From assembly GCA_024763575.1 (NCBI GenBank), contig JANTFF010000021.1, forward strand, positions 1-8,085: 8,085 nt of DNA. The letters are read 5' to 3'. A model generated the notes under the pieces. That model ran no database searches. It saw nothing but the letters and a program-made list of their open reading frames with translations, and had not been told where the DNA came from. Within the stretch, counting starts at the first letter, position 1; the number at the start of each line of letters is the position of its first letter. Of the stretch, positions 1 to 6,532 are shown piece after piece. Position numbers and translations under genes: made by a program. The stretch comes from Sulfurovum sp. (GTDB lineage Bacteria > Campylobacterota > Campylobacteria > Campylobacterales > Sulfurovaceae).

Positions 1-493
1 AGTCAAACACCAACTAAAATCAAAATTTAACTCATTAAAAAATTGGATAGATATATCTGACAAAATCAAACTACCAAATGCATACTCAACTATGGGAATA
101 GATAGACAAGCACTATGTTTATCACATAGAGATGGTATTTTCGTGAGTGCAGGTACTGCTATTACTGTTGATATAATAAATGATGGTATATATCAAGGTG
201 GATTTCTACTACCTGGTATCAAAGCATATCTAAATGCTTATGCTAATATATCCCCTGCTCTAAAAACTAATCTAAATTCAAATATTTCACTAGACACCCT
301 ACCCCAAACAACCAAAGATGGGATAAGCTATGGTATAATCGCATCCATAAAAATGCTCATAGAAAAAAGTCAAAAAAGTAAACAGTTATATATATCAGGT
401 GGAGATGGAGAGTTAATCGCTTCATTCTTTGATAATGCTATATTTGATGAGAAGTTGATTTTTGAGGGTATGAAAAACGCATTAAAGGACTAA
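1..493 (+). CDS. coaX: Type III pantothenate kinase, 3' part (5' end outside window)
   Basis: This is the C-terminal 163 residues of a type III (CoaX) pantothenate kinase, which phosphorylates pantothenate in the first step of coenzyme A synthesis in the cytoplasm. The frame is open from base 2 to the TAA at 491-493, so the ATG at 92 is an internal Met and not the start. Counting from base 2, the family motifs appear in order: GIDR (residues 32-35), GTAITVDII (51-59) and GGFLLPG (66-72), which in this family build the pantothenate site and ATP fold. A glycine-rich ISGGDGE stretch lies near the end. CoaX proteins usually have slightly over 200 residues, so about 45 N-terminal residues, including the DxGNT phosphate loop, should lie upstream. 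The stop is one base before hisG, implying co-transcription. Type III enzymes are known to resist CoA feedback. The family assignment is secure. Confidence 0.93.
   Translation, partial: VKHQLKSKFNSLKNWIDISDKIKLPNAYSTMGIDRQALCLSHRDGIFVSAGTAITVDIINDGIYQGGFLLPGIKAYLNAYANISPALKTNLNSNISLDTLPQTTKDGISYGIIASIKMLIEKSQKSKQLYISGGDGELIASFFDNAIFDEKLIFEGMKNALKD
484..489 (+). promoter_or_regulatory. Shine-Dalgarno site of hisG inside the end of coaX
   Basis: AAAGGA lies five bases before the hisG ATG at 495 and overlaps the last codons of coaX. It fixes the hisG start and suggests translational coupling between the two genes. Confidence 0.75.
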
Positions 494-494
494 G

Positions 495-1115
495 ATGTTA
501 ACAGTTGCACTTCCAAAAGGAAGAATTGCAGAAGAGACTTTGGAGATATTTTCAGAGATATTTGGTGGAGAGTTCAAGTTTGAAGGACGAGAGCTTATTA
601 TGGAAGTTGGAAATTTCCGTTTTTTGAATGTAAGAAACCAAGATGTACCAACCTATGTTGAACATGGTTCTGCTGATATTGGCGTAGTAGGACTTGATGT
701 TATAACAGAAAAAGAGTTAGATATTATCAAGCTTCTTGATATGAATTTAGGACGATGCAAAGTTGCTATTGGGATAAAAAACGAAGATGAGCTTGATTGG
801 AGTAAACCAAATATCAAAATAGCTACTAAAATGGTAAATATAACTCAAAAATACTTTGCATCAAAAGCCGTTGGAGTTGAAATTATCAAGCTATATGGTT
901 CTATTGAATTAGCTCCATTAGTAGGTCTAGCTGATGCTATTGTAGATATAGTAGAGACTGGTGCAACCATGAAAGAAAATGGACTTAAAGTAGCAGAAGA
1001 TATTATGAATTCATCTGCTCACCTCATCGCAAACAAAAATAGCTATTATGCTAAAAAAGATGAAATCTTATCTCTATATGAACAGATAAACAGTGTGGTA
1101 AAAAGCCGTGCCTAA
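495..1115 (+). CDS. hisG: ATP phosphoribosyltransferase, short form (HisG-S)
   Basis: This enzyme catalyses the first committed step of histidine biosynthesis, condensing ATP with PRPP to phosphoribosyl-ATP. Visible family motifs are ALPKGR (residues 5-10), the EHGSADIGVVGLD signature (56-68) and the PRPP-binding loop DIVETGATMKENGL (151-164). At 206 residues it is the short form: it ends shortly after the catalytic domains and lacks the roughly 80-residue C-terminal regulatory domain of long HisG. Short HisG is known to need HisZ, a histidyl-tRNA-synthetase-like subunit, for full activity and histidine feedback, so a hisZ gene is expected elsewhere. No other his gene lies in the window. The ATG at 495 is supported by AAAGGA five bases upstream. 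The gene starts one base after coaX and its last 8 bases overlap the following methyltransferase. Confidence 0.96.
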   Translation: MLTVALPKGRIAEETLEIFSEIFGGEFKFEGRELIMEVGNFRFLNVRNQDVPTYVEHGSADIGVVGLDVITEKELDIIKLLDMNLGRCKVAIGIKNEDELDWSKPNIKIATKMVNITQKYFASKAVGVEIIKLYGSIELAPLVGLADAIVDIVETGATMKENGLKVAEDIMNSSAHLIANKNSYYAKKDEILSLYEQINSVVKSRA

Positions 1116-1797
1116 AGCTCTTGATTTATACTCAAAAGTAGAAGACCTATTAGGTGTCAATGAGGTTACCCCAAAACTATATGAAAACTACTTCTATACC
1201 CTGCAAACACTAGAGTTTGACTCACTATTAGATGTAGGATGTGGTAGAGGTGAGTTTCTAAGACAACTAAGTAATCTATTTCCATATATAGAACTTATGG
1301 GAATAGATTTAAGCCCTCTAATGGTAAAAACTACTCAAAGTAAAGGTATAAAAGCACAATGTATAGATTTGTGTAAATTGGATAAAAAATTTCAAGTAAT
1401 AACAGCAGTATTTGATATGGTAAACTACCTAGATACCAAAGCACTCAAAAGATTTATGAGATGTATCGAAGATAGATTAGAAGATGGTGGTTATTTTATA
1501 TGTGATATTAACTCACTATATGCATTTGAGGAGTTAGCAGTTGGTTCATATGTTCGTGATGATGATACGAGATTTGTAACTATTGATAGTTATTTTGAGG
1601 ATAATAAATACTATTCAGAGTTTACACTATTTGAAAAAGATAATAAAAGATTTAAAAAGTCTCAAAATACAATTATACAGTACTATCATAAAATAGAAGA
1701 ACTGACTAAACTCACAAATTTAAAGCTAATTGAGAAGTTTCCTTTTTCTATATATGGTGAAGAGGTTGAAAAGTTTTATTTAGTTTTTGAAAAGTAG
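1108..1797 (+). CDS. Class I SAM-dependent methyltransferase, substrate unknown
   Basis: This 229-residue protein has a single Rossmann-type methyltransferase domain. Motif I is LDVGCGRGE (residues 41-49), the S-adenosylmethionine loop. The acidic residue that binds the ribose hydroxyls is probably D67 in GIDLSP. The motif IV region is VFDMVNYLD (101-109), followed by LEDGGYFICDIN (125-136), a typical post-motif strand. The second half resembles the small-molecule methyltransferase superfamily rather than an RNA or DNA enzyme, but no substrate can be read from it. The start is a GTG at 1108 overlapping the end of hisG by 8 bases; no ATG lies before motif I, and no strong Shine-Dalgarno is visible, so translation probably depends on re-initiation from hisG. 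Co-transcription with hisG and coaX does not by itself imply a histidine or CoA role. The fold is certain, the function unknown. Confidence 0.88.
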   Translation: MPKALDLYSKVEDLLGVNEVTPKLYENYFYTLQTLEFDSLLDVGCGRGEFLRQLSNLFPYIELMGIDLSPLMVKTTQSKGIKAQCIDLCKLDKKFQVITAVFDMVNYLDTKALKRFMRCIEDRLEDGGYFICDINSLYAFEELAVGSYVRDDDTRFVTIDSYFEDNKYYSEFTLFEKDNKRFKKSQNTIIQYYHKIEELTKLTNLKLIEKFPFSIYGEEVEKFYLVFEK

Positions 1798-1807
1798 TAA
1801 ATATAAA

Positions 1808-1825
1808 GTGGGTTATAAAACCCAC
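1808..1825. terminator. Hairpin between convergent methyltransferase gene and gatB
   Basis: GTGGGTT (1808-1814) and AACCCAC (1819-1825) form a perfect 7-bp stem with a 4-base loop, 11 bases after the methyltransferase stop and 8 bases beyond the gatB stop. On the minus strand the stem is followed by TTTATATTTA, so it looks best as the gatB terminator. On the plus strand the following bases are only A/T-rich. It is a plausible bidirectional intrinsic terminator of modest stability. Confidence 0.7.
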
Positions 1826-1832
1826 AATATAA

Positions 1833-3260
1833 TTAACTCAATCTATCTCTTAGCAACTCATTTACTTTTTGAGGGTTAGCTGAACCTTTAGATGCTTTCA
1901 TAGTCTGACCTACAAAGAAACCAAATAGTTTATCTTTTCCTGCTTTATACTGCTCTACTTTATCTTGATTGTTAGCTAAGATACTGTCAATAATCTCTAA
2001 TATAGCACCATCATCACTAACTTGTGCTAATCCCATAGACTCAATAAGTTCATCTATATCTTTATCCTCTTCCATAAGTACATCTAAAATATCTTTTGCA
2101 CCTTTTCCATTTATAGTACCATCATCTATTTTTGATACTAGCTCTCCTAATTTAGAGGCACTTACAGGTGAATTGGTAATATTATATCCTGCTTTGTTTA
2201 GTCGTCCTAATAACTCTGTATTTAACCAGTTAACCGAAGCTTTTGCACTTGCACCACTTTTTAACATCTCTTCAAAGAAATATGCTGACTCTTTGGTTTG
2301 ACAAATTACTAAAGCATCATATCTTTTGAGTTTAAGCTCCTCTATATATCTTTTGACTTTAGCATCTGGAAGTTCTGGCATTTTTTTAGCCTCTGCTATC
2401 ATCTCGTCAGTTACTACAAGTGGACGCAAATCAGGGTCTGGGAAATATCTATAATCAGCTGCCTCCTCTTTACCTCTCATCGATTTAGTTACACCCTTGT
2501 CAACATCAAAAAGTCTAGTCTCTTGGAAAACCTCTTGGTCATACACTCCATCTTCATACGCTTCGCTCTGTCTTTGTACCTCATAAGCAATAGCAGAAGC
2601 TACAAATTTAAATGAGTTGATATTTTTTATCTCTACTCTAGTACCAAACTCTTTTTGACCTTTTGGTCGGATAGATACATTGACATCACATCTAAAACTT
2701 CCCTCTTGCATATTAGCATCAGATATATCCAAATATCTTACCGTTGAATGAAGTTTTTTCAGATAGGCAACAGCCTCATCAGCACTTCTCATATCAGGTT
2801 CACTCACTATCTCTAGTAGAGGTGTTCCTGCACGATTTAAATCAACTTTGGAGTAGTTACCCTCATGTATATTTTTACCTGCATCTGCTTCTAAATGAGC
2901 TTGGGTCATACCTATTCTCTTTTGAGTTCCATCTTTTAGGTCTATAAATATCTCACCTTTTTGTACGATAGCTTTATGTAATTGTGTAATCTGATAAGCT
3001 GATGGACTATCAGGGTAAAAGTAGCTTTTTCTATCAAAATTAGAACTATGATTTACGGTAGCATTTATAGCGTATCCTAATCTCATAGCTTTTATGGCTG
3101 CCTCTTTATTTACTACAGGCAAAGCACCAGGTAGAGCTAGACAGGTAGGACAAGTATTACTATTTTGATACTCTGCAAAACTTGTAGGGCAAGAACAGAA
3201 GAGTTTTGTTTTGGTATTAAGTTGGACATGAACCTCAAGCCCAATAACTGTTTCAAACAT
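1833..3260 (-). CDS. gatB: Asp-tRNA(Asn)/Glu-tRNA(Gln) amidotransferase subunit B
   Basis: GatB is the tRNA-binding and kinase subunit of GatCAB, which converts Glu-tRNA(Gln), and often Asp-tRNA(Asn), to the correctly amidated form. The N-terminus [16 protein letters not shown] is canonical. Cysteines 22, 24, 37 and 40 (CSC...CPTC) match the known metal-binding cluster. [14 protein letters not shown] (81-94) belongs to the active site; many relatives read DLPKGYQ here. [17 protein letters not shown] (139-155) is the family signature, and [13 protein letters not shown] (187-199) follows. The C-terminal 150 residues are the helical YqeY-like tRNA-binding tail. Length is the usual 475 residues. 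I chose the ATG at 3258-3260 because AAAAAGG lies 8 bases upstream and homologues begin MFET; a TTG ten codons earlier (3290) lies almost on the predicted transcription start. gatA and gatC are not adjacent. The gene has its own promoter and converges on the methyltransferase unit. Confidence 0.97.
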   Translation of the reverse strand: MFETVIGLEVHVQLNTKTKLFCSCPTSFAEYQNSNTCPTCLALPGALPVVNKEAAIKAMRLGYAINATVNHSSNFDRKSYFYPDSPSAYQITQLHKAIVQKGEIFIDLKDGTQKRIGMTQAHLEADAGKNIHEGNYSKVDLNRAGTPLLEIVSEPDMRSADEAVAYLKKLHSTVRYLDISDANMQEGSFRCDVNVSIRPKGQKEFGTRVEIKNINSFKFVASAIAYEVQRQSEAYEDGVYDQEVFQETRLFDVDKGVTKSMRGKEEAADYRYFPDPDLRPLVVTDEMIAEAKKMPELPDAKVKRYIEELKLKRYDALVICQTKESAYFFEEMLKSGASAKASVNWLNTELLGRLNKAGYNITNSPVSASKLGELVSKIDDGTINGKGAKDILDVLMEEDKDIDELIESMGLAQVSDDGAILEIIDSILANNQDKVEQYKAGKDKLFGFFVGQTMKASKGSANPQKVNELLRDRLS

Positions 3261-3268
3261 TAGATAAA

Positions 3269-3275
3269 CCTTTTT
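3269..3275 (-). promoter_or_regulatory. Shine-Dalgarno deciding the gatB start
   Basis: On the minus strand AAAAAGG ends 8 bases before the ATG at 3260. It lies inside the would-be N-terminal extension from the TTG at 3290 and so supports the shorter 475-residue GatB. Confidence 0.7.
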
Positions 3276-3303
3276 ATTATATACATTCAAAAAATTTTCG
3301 CGT

Positions 3304-3309
3304 ATTATA
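3304..3309 (-). promoter_or_regulatory. Predicted -10 box of the gatB promoter
   Basis: A perfect TATAAT on the minus strand is followed by ACGCG and would start transcription around 3297, giving a leader of about 37 bases before the gatB ATG. No convincing -35 is seen. That fits Campylobacterota sigma70 promoters, which are known to rely on the -10 and upstream AT periodicity. Confidence 0.55.
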
Positions 3310-3355
3310 CCTTTTCTTTGATTTTATGGGGTTGAAACAATAATTTATCAAAATG

Positions 3356-3370
3356 AGTAGCATATCTACT
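3356..3370. repeat. Short inverted repeat in the gatB / HPr-EI intergenic region
   Basis: AGTAG (3356-3360) and CTACT (3366-3370) flank a 5-base AT-rich centre, making a 15-bp dyad between the two divergent promoters. It could be an operator half-site pair. Arms this short in AT-rich DNA may also arise by chance. Confidence 0.3.
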
Positions 3371-3388
3371 TATATTTAAATAGTAAAG

Positions 3389-3416
3389 AGTAATATACCT
3401 ATTATAACCTATTACT
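3389..3416. promoter_or_regulatory. Candidate operator: 7-bp dyad containing an 8-bp direct repeat
   Basis: AGTAATA (3389-3395) and TATTACT (3410-3416) form a perfect inverted repeat with a 14-base centre. Within it, ACCTATTA occurs twice (3397-3404 and 3407-3414), exactly 10 bases apart, so both copies face the same side of the helix. The element is centred about 44 bases upstream of the predicted HPr-EI -10 box, a normal place for an activator or repressor site. No known regulator consensus is recognised. Confidence 0.4.
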
Positions 3417-3443
3417 TTTATAGGAAACTCAATAAAAAGAGTA

Positions 3444-3449
3444 TATAAT
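3444..3449 (+). promoter_or_regulatory. Predicted -10 box of the HPr-EI promoter
   Basis: A perfect TATAAT lies 22 bases before the ATG at 3472, preceded by AT-rich sequence without a clear -35. The predicted leader is only about 15 bases, and no GGA-type ribosome binding site is visible in it, so translation initiation may be weak or leader-dependent. Confidence 0.5.
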
Positions 3450-3471
3450 CTGATAAAAAATAGAAACGCCA

Positions 3472-5313
3472 ATGAATTTTATAAAAAGACTATTAAAAAC
3501 CAAAAAAACAACTGTTGAGACAACCTTAACCATAACTTCATCTAATGGTTTTCACCTAAGACCTATTGCACAATTTAGTAATGAGGTAAAACAGTTTGAA
3601 TCAACTATTACTATAGTTGCCAAAGACCAAGAGGTATCATCTACGCAAGTTAATCAAATATTATCTCTAGGTTTAGAAAAAGGTGATAGTTTTATCTTGC
3701 GTGCTATAGGTGATAACTCTTCAGATGCTATAGAGTACCTAGAGTCATATTTTCAACAACTCATGATTGATGATAAAGAGATAGAAGAGATAAAACAAGA
3801 AGAGGAGAGTTATGAATCCATTTCTATCAAAGGTCAAACTATAGGAAAAGGTGTGGCTATTGCTCCTATCATAGAGTACGAAACTTATGAGAGAGATGAT
3901 AATAGAAATGGATTAGCTTTTAGAGAAGCTCTCAAAATTGCAAAAAAAGAGTTATATGAACTATATATAAAAAATAAAACGACAGATGAAGCTCAAATAT
4001 TTTTGGCACAACAAGAGCTACTCTCTAGTGATATATTTAGATATGGTTGTACAAATATTAAAATATTTAGAAATATTATCAAAGATGAGATAACAAAACT
4101 AGAAAATACAAGATTTGAGTCAAGAATATCTGATTACAAAGATATAGAACAAAGAGTCTTATCACATCTTGGTATAGATACTATTATTGAACTACCAAAT
4201 ACCCCTTATATATTAGTAGCAGAAGATTTATTACCTAGTGAAATTATGAGACTAATGGATAGCCAAGTAGCTGGAGTAATACTCAAAAAAGGTACACCAA
4301 CTTCACACGCATCTATACTACTTCGCTCTTTTGGAGTACCATCTATGATTATAGATGATATTATCACTCCAAGCTCAGAAGCTATACTTGATGCCAATAG
4401 TGGGAATATAGTTGTAAGTCCAACCTCAAATGATTTGGAAAAAGCATACAATAGACAGATAGCATTTAAAGCATTTCAAGAGATAGGTTATCAAAAAAGA
4501 TTTGAACCTGCAATAACAAAAGATGGTAAAAAAATTAATATATTAGCAAATACAACAGATGTTATATCTGCTCAAGAAGCAAAAGAGAAAGGAGCAGATG
4601 GAATAGGACTATTACGCACAGAATTTTTATTCCAAGAAAATAGACCAACACTAGAAGAGCAAGTGTTAACTTATGCAGAGATAATGACTATATTTGATGA
4701 TATAACTATCAGAACATTAGATGTAGGAGGAGACAAAGCACTACCTTATGCCCCAATTCCAAAAGAACCAAATCCATTTTTGGGTATTAGAGGTATCCGT
4801 TTCTCTTTACAAGAACAGACACTATTTAGAGAACAACTATTAGGTATATTTCTAGCTCATAATCAAAAACCTCTTAAAGTTATGTTCCCAATGGTAAGTA
4901 GTGTCCAAGAGTTTAATCAAGCCAAAACTATAGCCAAAGAGGTAGCACAAGAGAATAATGTTGATATTAGTAATATAAAATTTGGAATTATGCTAGAAGT
5001 TCCATGTGTAATTTTTGCATTAAAAGAGTTTGATAAAATAGTTGATTTTTACTCTATAGGTACAAATGACCTAACTCAATATCTTTTTGCCACAGAGAGA
5101 ACACACCCTAGCCTACATGTAAGTGTCAACTCACCTATGCTTATGAGTGCTTTGAAAATGATAAAAAATAATATAACTAAACCTATAAGTATATGTGGTG
5201 AATTAGCAGGAATGGAAGAGGTAACAAGTAAATTACTAGATATGGGTTATGATACACTATCAGTTTCAGCCAAACTTATACCATCACTAAAAGAGAGAAT
5301 ACGGGATAGTTAA
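3472..5313 (+). CDS. ptsI: HPr-Enzyme I fusion, PEP-protein phosphotransferase
   Basis: This 613-residue cytoplasmic protein joins two general phosphotransferase-system components. Residues about 17-97 are an HPr domain with phospho-acceptor H28 in NGFHLRPIAQF; the position of the HprK-target Ser46 appears to be Gln59. After an acidic linker (100-113), Enzyme I begins near 116 (GQTIGKGVAIAP). Its phosphohistidine is H279 in GTPTSHASILLRSFGVP. The PEP-binding barrel shows GADGIGLLRTEFLF (374-387), RTLDVGGDK (414-422), MLEVP with E509, GTNDLTQY with D533, R543, and the C575 acid/base in SICGELAG. All catalytic residues are present, so it should move phosphate from PEP to its own HPr. It ends about 35 residues before the end of E. 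coli EI and has a shorter HPr-docking subdomain. An in-frame TGA at 3451 fixes the ATG at 3472. No EIIA, EIIB or EIIC gene is adjacent, so the output is unknown. Confidence 0.93.
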   Translation: MNFIKRLLKTKKTTVETTLTITSSNGFHLRPIAQFSNEVKQFESTITIVAKDQEVSSTQVNQILSLGLEKGDSFILRAIGDNSSDAIEYLESYFQQLMIDDKEIEEIKQEEESYESISIKGQTIGKGVAIAPIIEYETYERDDNRNGLAFREALKIAKKELYELYIKNKTTDEAQIFLAQQELLSSDIFRYGCTNIKIFRNIIKDEITKLENTRFESRISDYKDIEQRVLSHLGIDTIIELPNTPYILVAEDLLPSEIMRLMDSQVAGVILKKGTPTSHASILLRSFGVPSMIIDDIITPSSEAILDANSGNIVVSPTSNDLEKAYNRQIAFKAFQEIGYQKRFEPAITKDGKKINILANTTDVISAQEAKEKGADGIGLLRTEFLFQENRPTLEEQVLTYAEIMTIFDDITIRTLDVGGDKALPYAPIPKEPNPFLGIRGIRFSLQEQTLFREQLLGIFLAHNQKPLKVMFPMVSSVQEFNQAKTIAKEVAQENNVDISNIKFGIMLEVPCVIFALKEFDKIVDFYSIGTNDLTQYLFATERTHPSLHVSVNSPMLMSALKMIKNNITKPISICGELAGMEEVTSKLLDMGYDTLSVSAKLIPSLKERIRDS

Positions 5314-5341
5314 TAACCTTATTTAGGTTTAAAAACTATCC
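5304..5341. terminator. Nested hairpin at the convergent HPr-EI / ATP-grasp junction
   Basis: GGATAGTT (5304-5311) pairs with AACTATCC (5334-5341), and inside it AACCT (5315-5319) pairs with AGGTT (5325-5329) around a 5-base loop. The outer arm includes the first base of the HPr-EI stop codon. No U-tract follows on either strand. A competing stem, AGGTTT (5325-5330) with AAACCT (5342-5347), is also possible. It is a likely transcription-end structure for both genes but not a textbook intrinsic terminator. Confidence 0.5.
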
Positions 5342-5347
5342 AAACCT

Positions 5348-6529
5348 CTAATCAACAACCACTCTATGTCCAACAAACTTGGAATAGTTATCTAATATCA
5401 AACCACCTCGTCTAAAGCCAAGACCACAACCCTCATAAGCAAAAAATACTCCTGCTTGGTAGCTATCGCCTTTGCTATCTTTTGGTAGTTCTACATACTC
5501 TTGAAATACTGATGGAAACTCACCATATTCACCGTCTCGCTCTTCTATTATTTTTTCGTTCTTATCTACAATAATAGTATTTGCACCCTCTCGACCAAAT
5601 ATCTTTTTCTCAACTTGAGCTATACCTTGTAATGGTTTAAAATCGGTCTCTAATAGTAATGGATGATTTGGATATAAATCCCAAAGTATTTTCATAAATG
5701 CTTTTGATTGGAACATAAGAGTATAAGCAGGATTTAGGAAAATTGCTTTTTTATTATGCATAATTTGAGTTATAAGTCTTGCTAATTCACTCTCTTCTAT
5801 AGCTATGTCTTCCCATGGAAATAGTTTAAACCAATACTCATAATTTAAGTTGTTATAAAATACTCCTTCCTTATCATCAAACTCTACATCTTCCATATAT
5901 GCAAACTCTGTAACAAATCCTGCATCTTCAGCTATAGTTTGGAGAAGTTTAACAGTACTCTCTTCTTCCTCATTATCTTTGACTGATGAGAAGAGTATCT
6001 TCCAACCCTCATACTCTTGGTCAAAATTATTTAAATCTCCATCCAAAACTATAAGTCTTTTGAAATTATCTCTAATAGCTTCATATACATCATTAAATTG
6101 ATGTGTCTCTTCCATATTATTATATTTCAGCATTGCCCACTGTAATATAGCAGTTTCAAATAGTGCTGTTGGGGTATCTGCATTAAACTCTATTAATTTA
6201 ATAGGTTTACCATCAACTCCACCTGCTAAATCAAATCGTCCATATAAGTGCCAATTAACATCATTATCCCAACTCATTTTGACAGCATCAATTAGATTAA
6301 ATGGTATTCCAATCTCATGTAATAAATCATTCTCTATTACATACTCACCAGCCTCTACAAACATTTCATAGAGTTCATTTACTGCTTCATAATAAGCATC
6401 TGCCTCATTAGGAGTTATATCAACAATTTCTGATGCTACATAAGGAGTTTGGTCAGGGTCAGTATGCCAAAAAAATCCAATCTGTTCGAGAAATTTATTA
6501 TCTGGAACTTTTATCGGTGTTAGTTTCAT
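5348..6529 (-). CDS. Glutathionylspermidine synthase-like ATP-grasp ligase (YgiC/Cj0372 type)
   Basis: This 393-residue protein belongs to the glutathionylspermidine synthase (GSP_synth) family, whose characterised members join a C-terminal glycine carboxylate to an amine of spermidine using ATP. Family blocks seen are YGRFD (96-100) with R98 and D100, KLIEFNADTPTALFETA (111-127), NPAYTLMFQSKAFMKILW (266-283), PNHPLLL (287-293), a KPL motif (298-300) and the ATP-loop-like FGREGAN (311-317). It has only the synthetase domain: the N-terminal amidase of E. coli Gss is absent and the size matches YgiC/YjfC. The protein is acidic and has no signal peptide, so it is cytoplasmic. Its ATG lies 3 bases after the stop of the lipoprotein gene, with only a weak GGTGG upstream, implying translational coupling. 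Glutathione and spermidine as substrates are not established for the stand-alone branch; peptide or protein ligation is an alternative. Confidence 0.9.
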   Translation of the reverse strand: MKLTPIKVPDNKFLEQIGFFWHTDPDQTPYVASEIVDITPNEADAYYEAVNELYEMFVEAGEYVIENDLLHEIGIPFNLIDAVKMSWDNDVNWHLYGRFDLAGGVDGKPIKLIEFNADTPTALFETAILQWAMLKYNNMEETHQFNDVYEAIRDNFKRLIVLDGDLNNFDQEYEGWKILFSSVKDNEEEESTVKLLQTIAEDAGFVTEFAYMEDVEFDDKEGVFYNNLNYEYWFKLFPWEDIAIEESELARLITQIMHNKKAIFLNPAYTLMFQSKAFMKILWDLYPNHPLLLETDFKPLQGIAQVEKKIFGREGANTIIVDKNEKIIEERDGEYGEFPSVFQEYVELPKDSKGDSYQAGVFFAYEGCGLGFRRGGLILDNYSKFVGHRVVVD

Positions 6530-6532
6530 ATA

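Noticed and set aside
92..94. ATG at 92 as the coaX start
   Set aside because: The frame is open back to base 2, and the GIDR motif of CoaX begins immediately after this Met, so a start here would remove essential residues.
1969..2301. 110-codon open frame on the + strand inside gatB
   Set aside because: It is antisense to the strongly conserved gatB, is Ser/Ile-rich as expected from the reverse of AT-rich coding DNA, and shows no domain or ribosome site.
2744..2947. 67-codon open frame on the + strand inside gatB
   Set aside because: It is a shadow of gatB coding sequence with no recognisable motif and no promoter or ribosome site.
4206..4451. 81-codon open frame on the - strand inside the HPr-EI gene
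   Set aside because: It lies opposite the conserved phosphohistidine region of Enzyme I, which explains the base pattern. Nothing supports expression.
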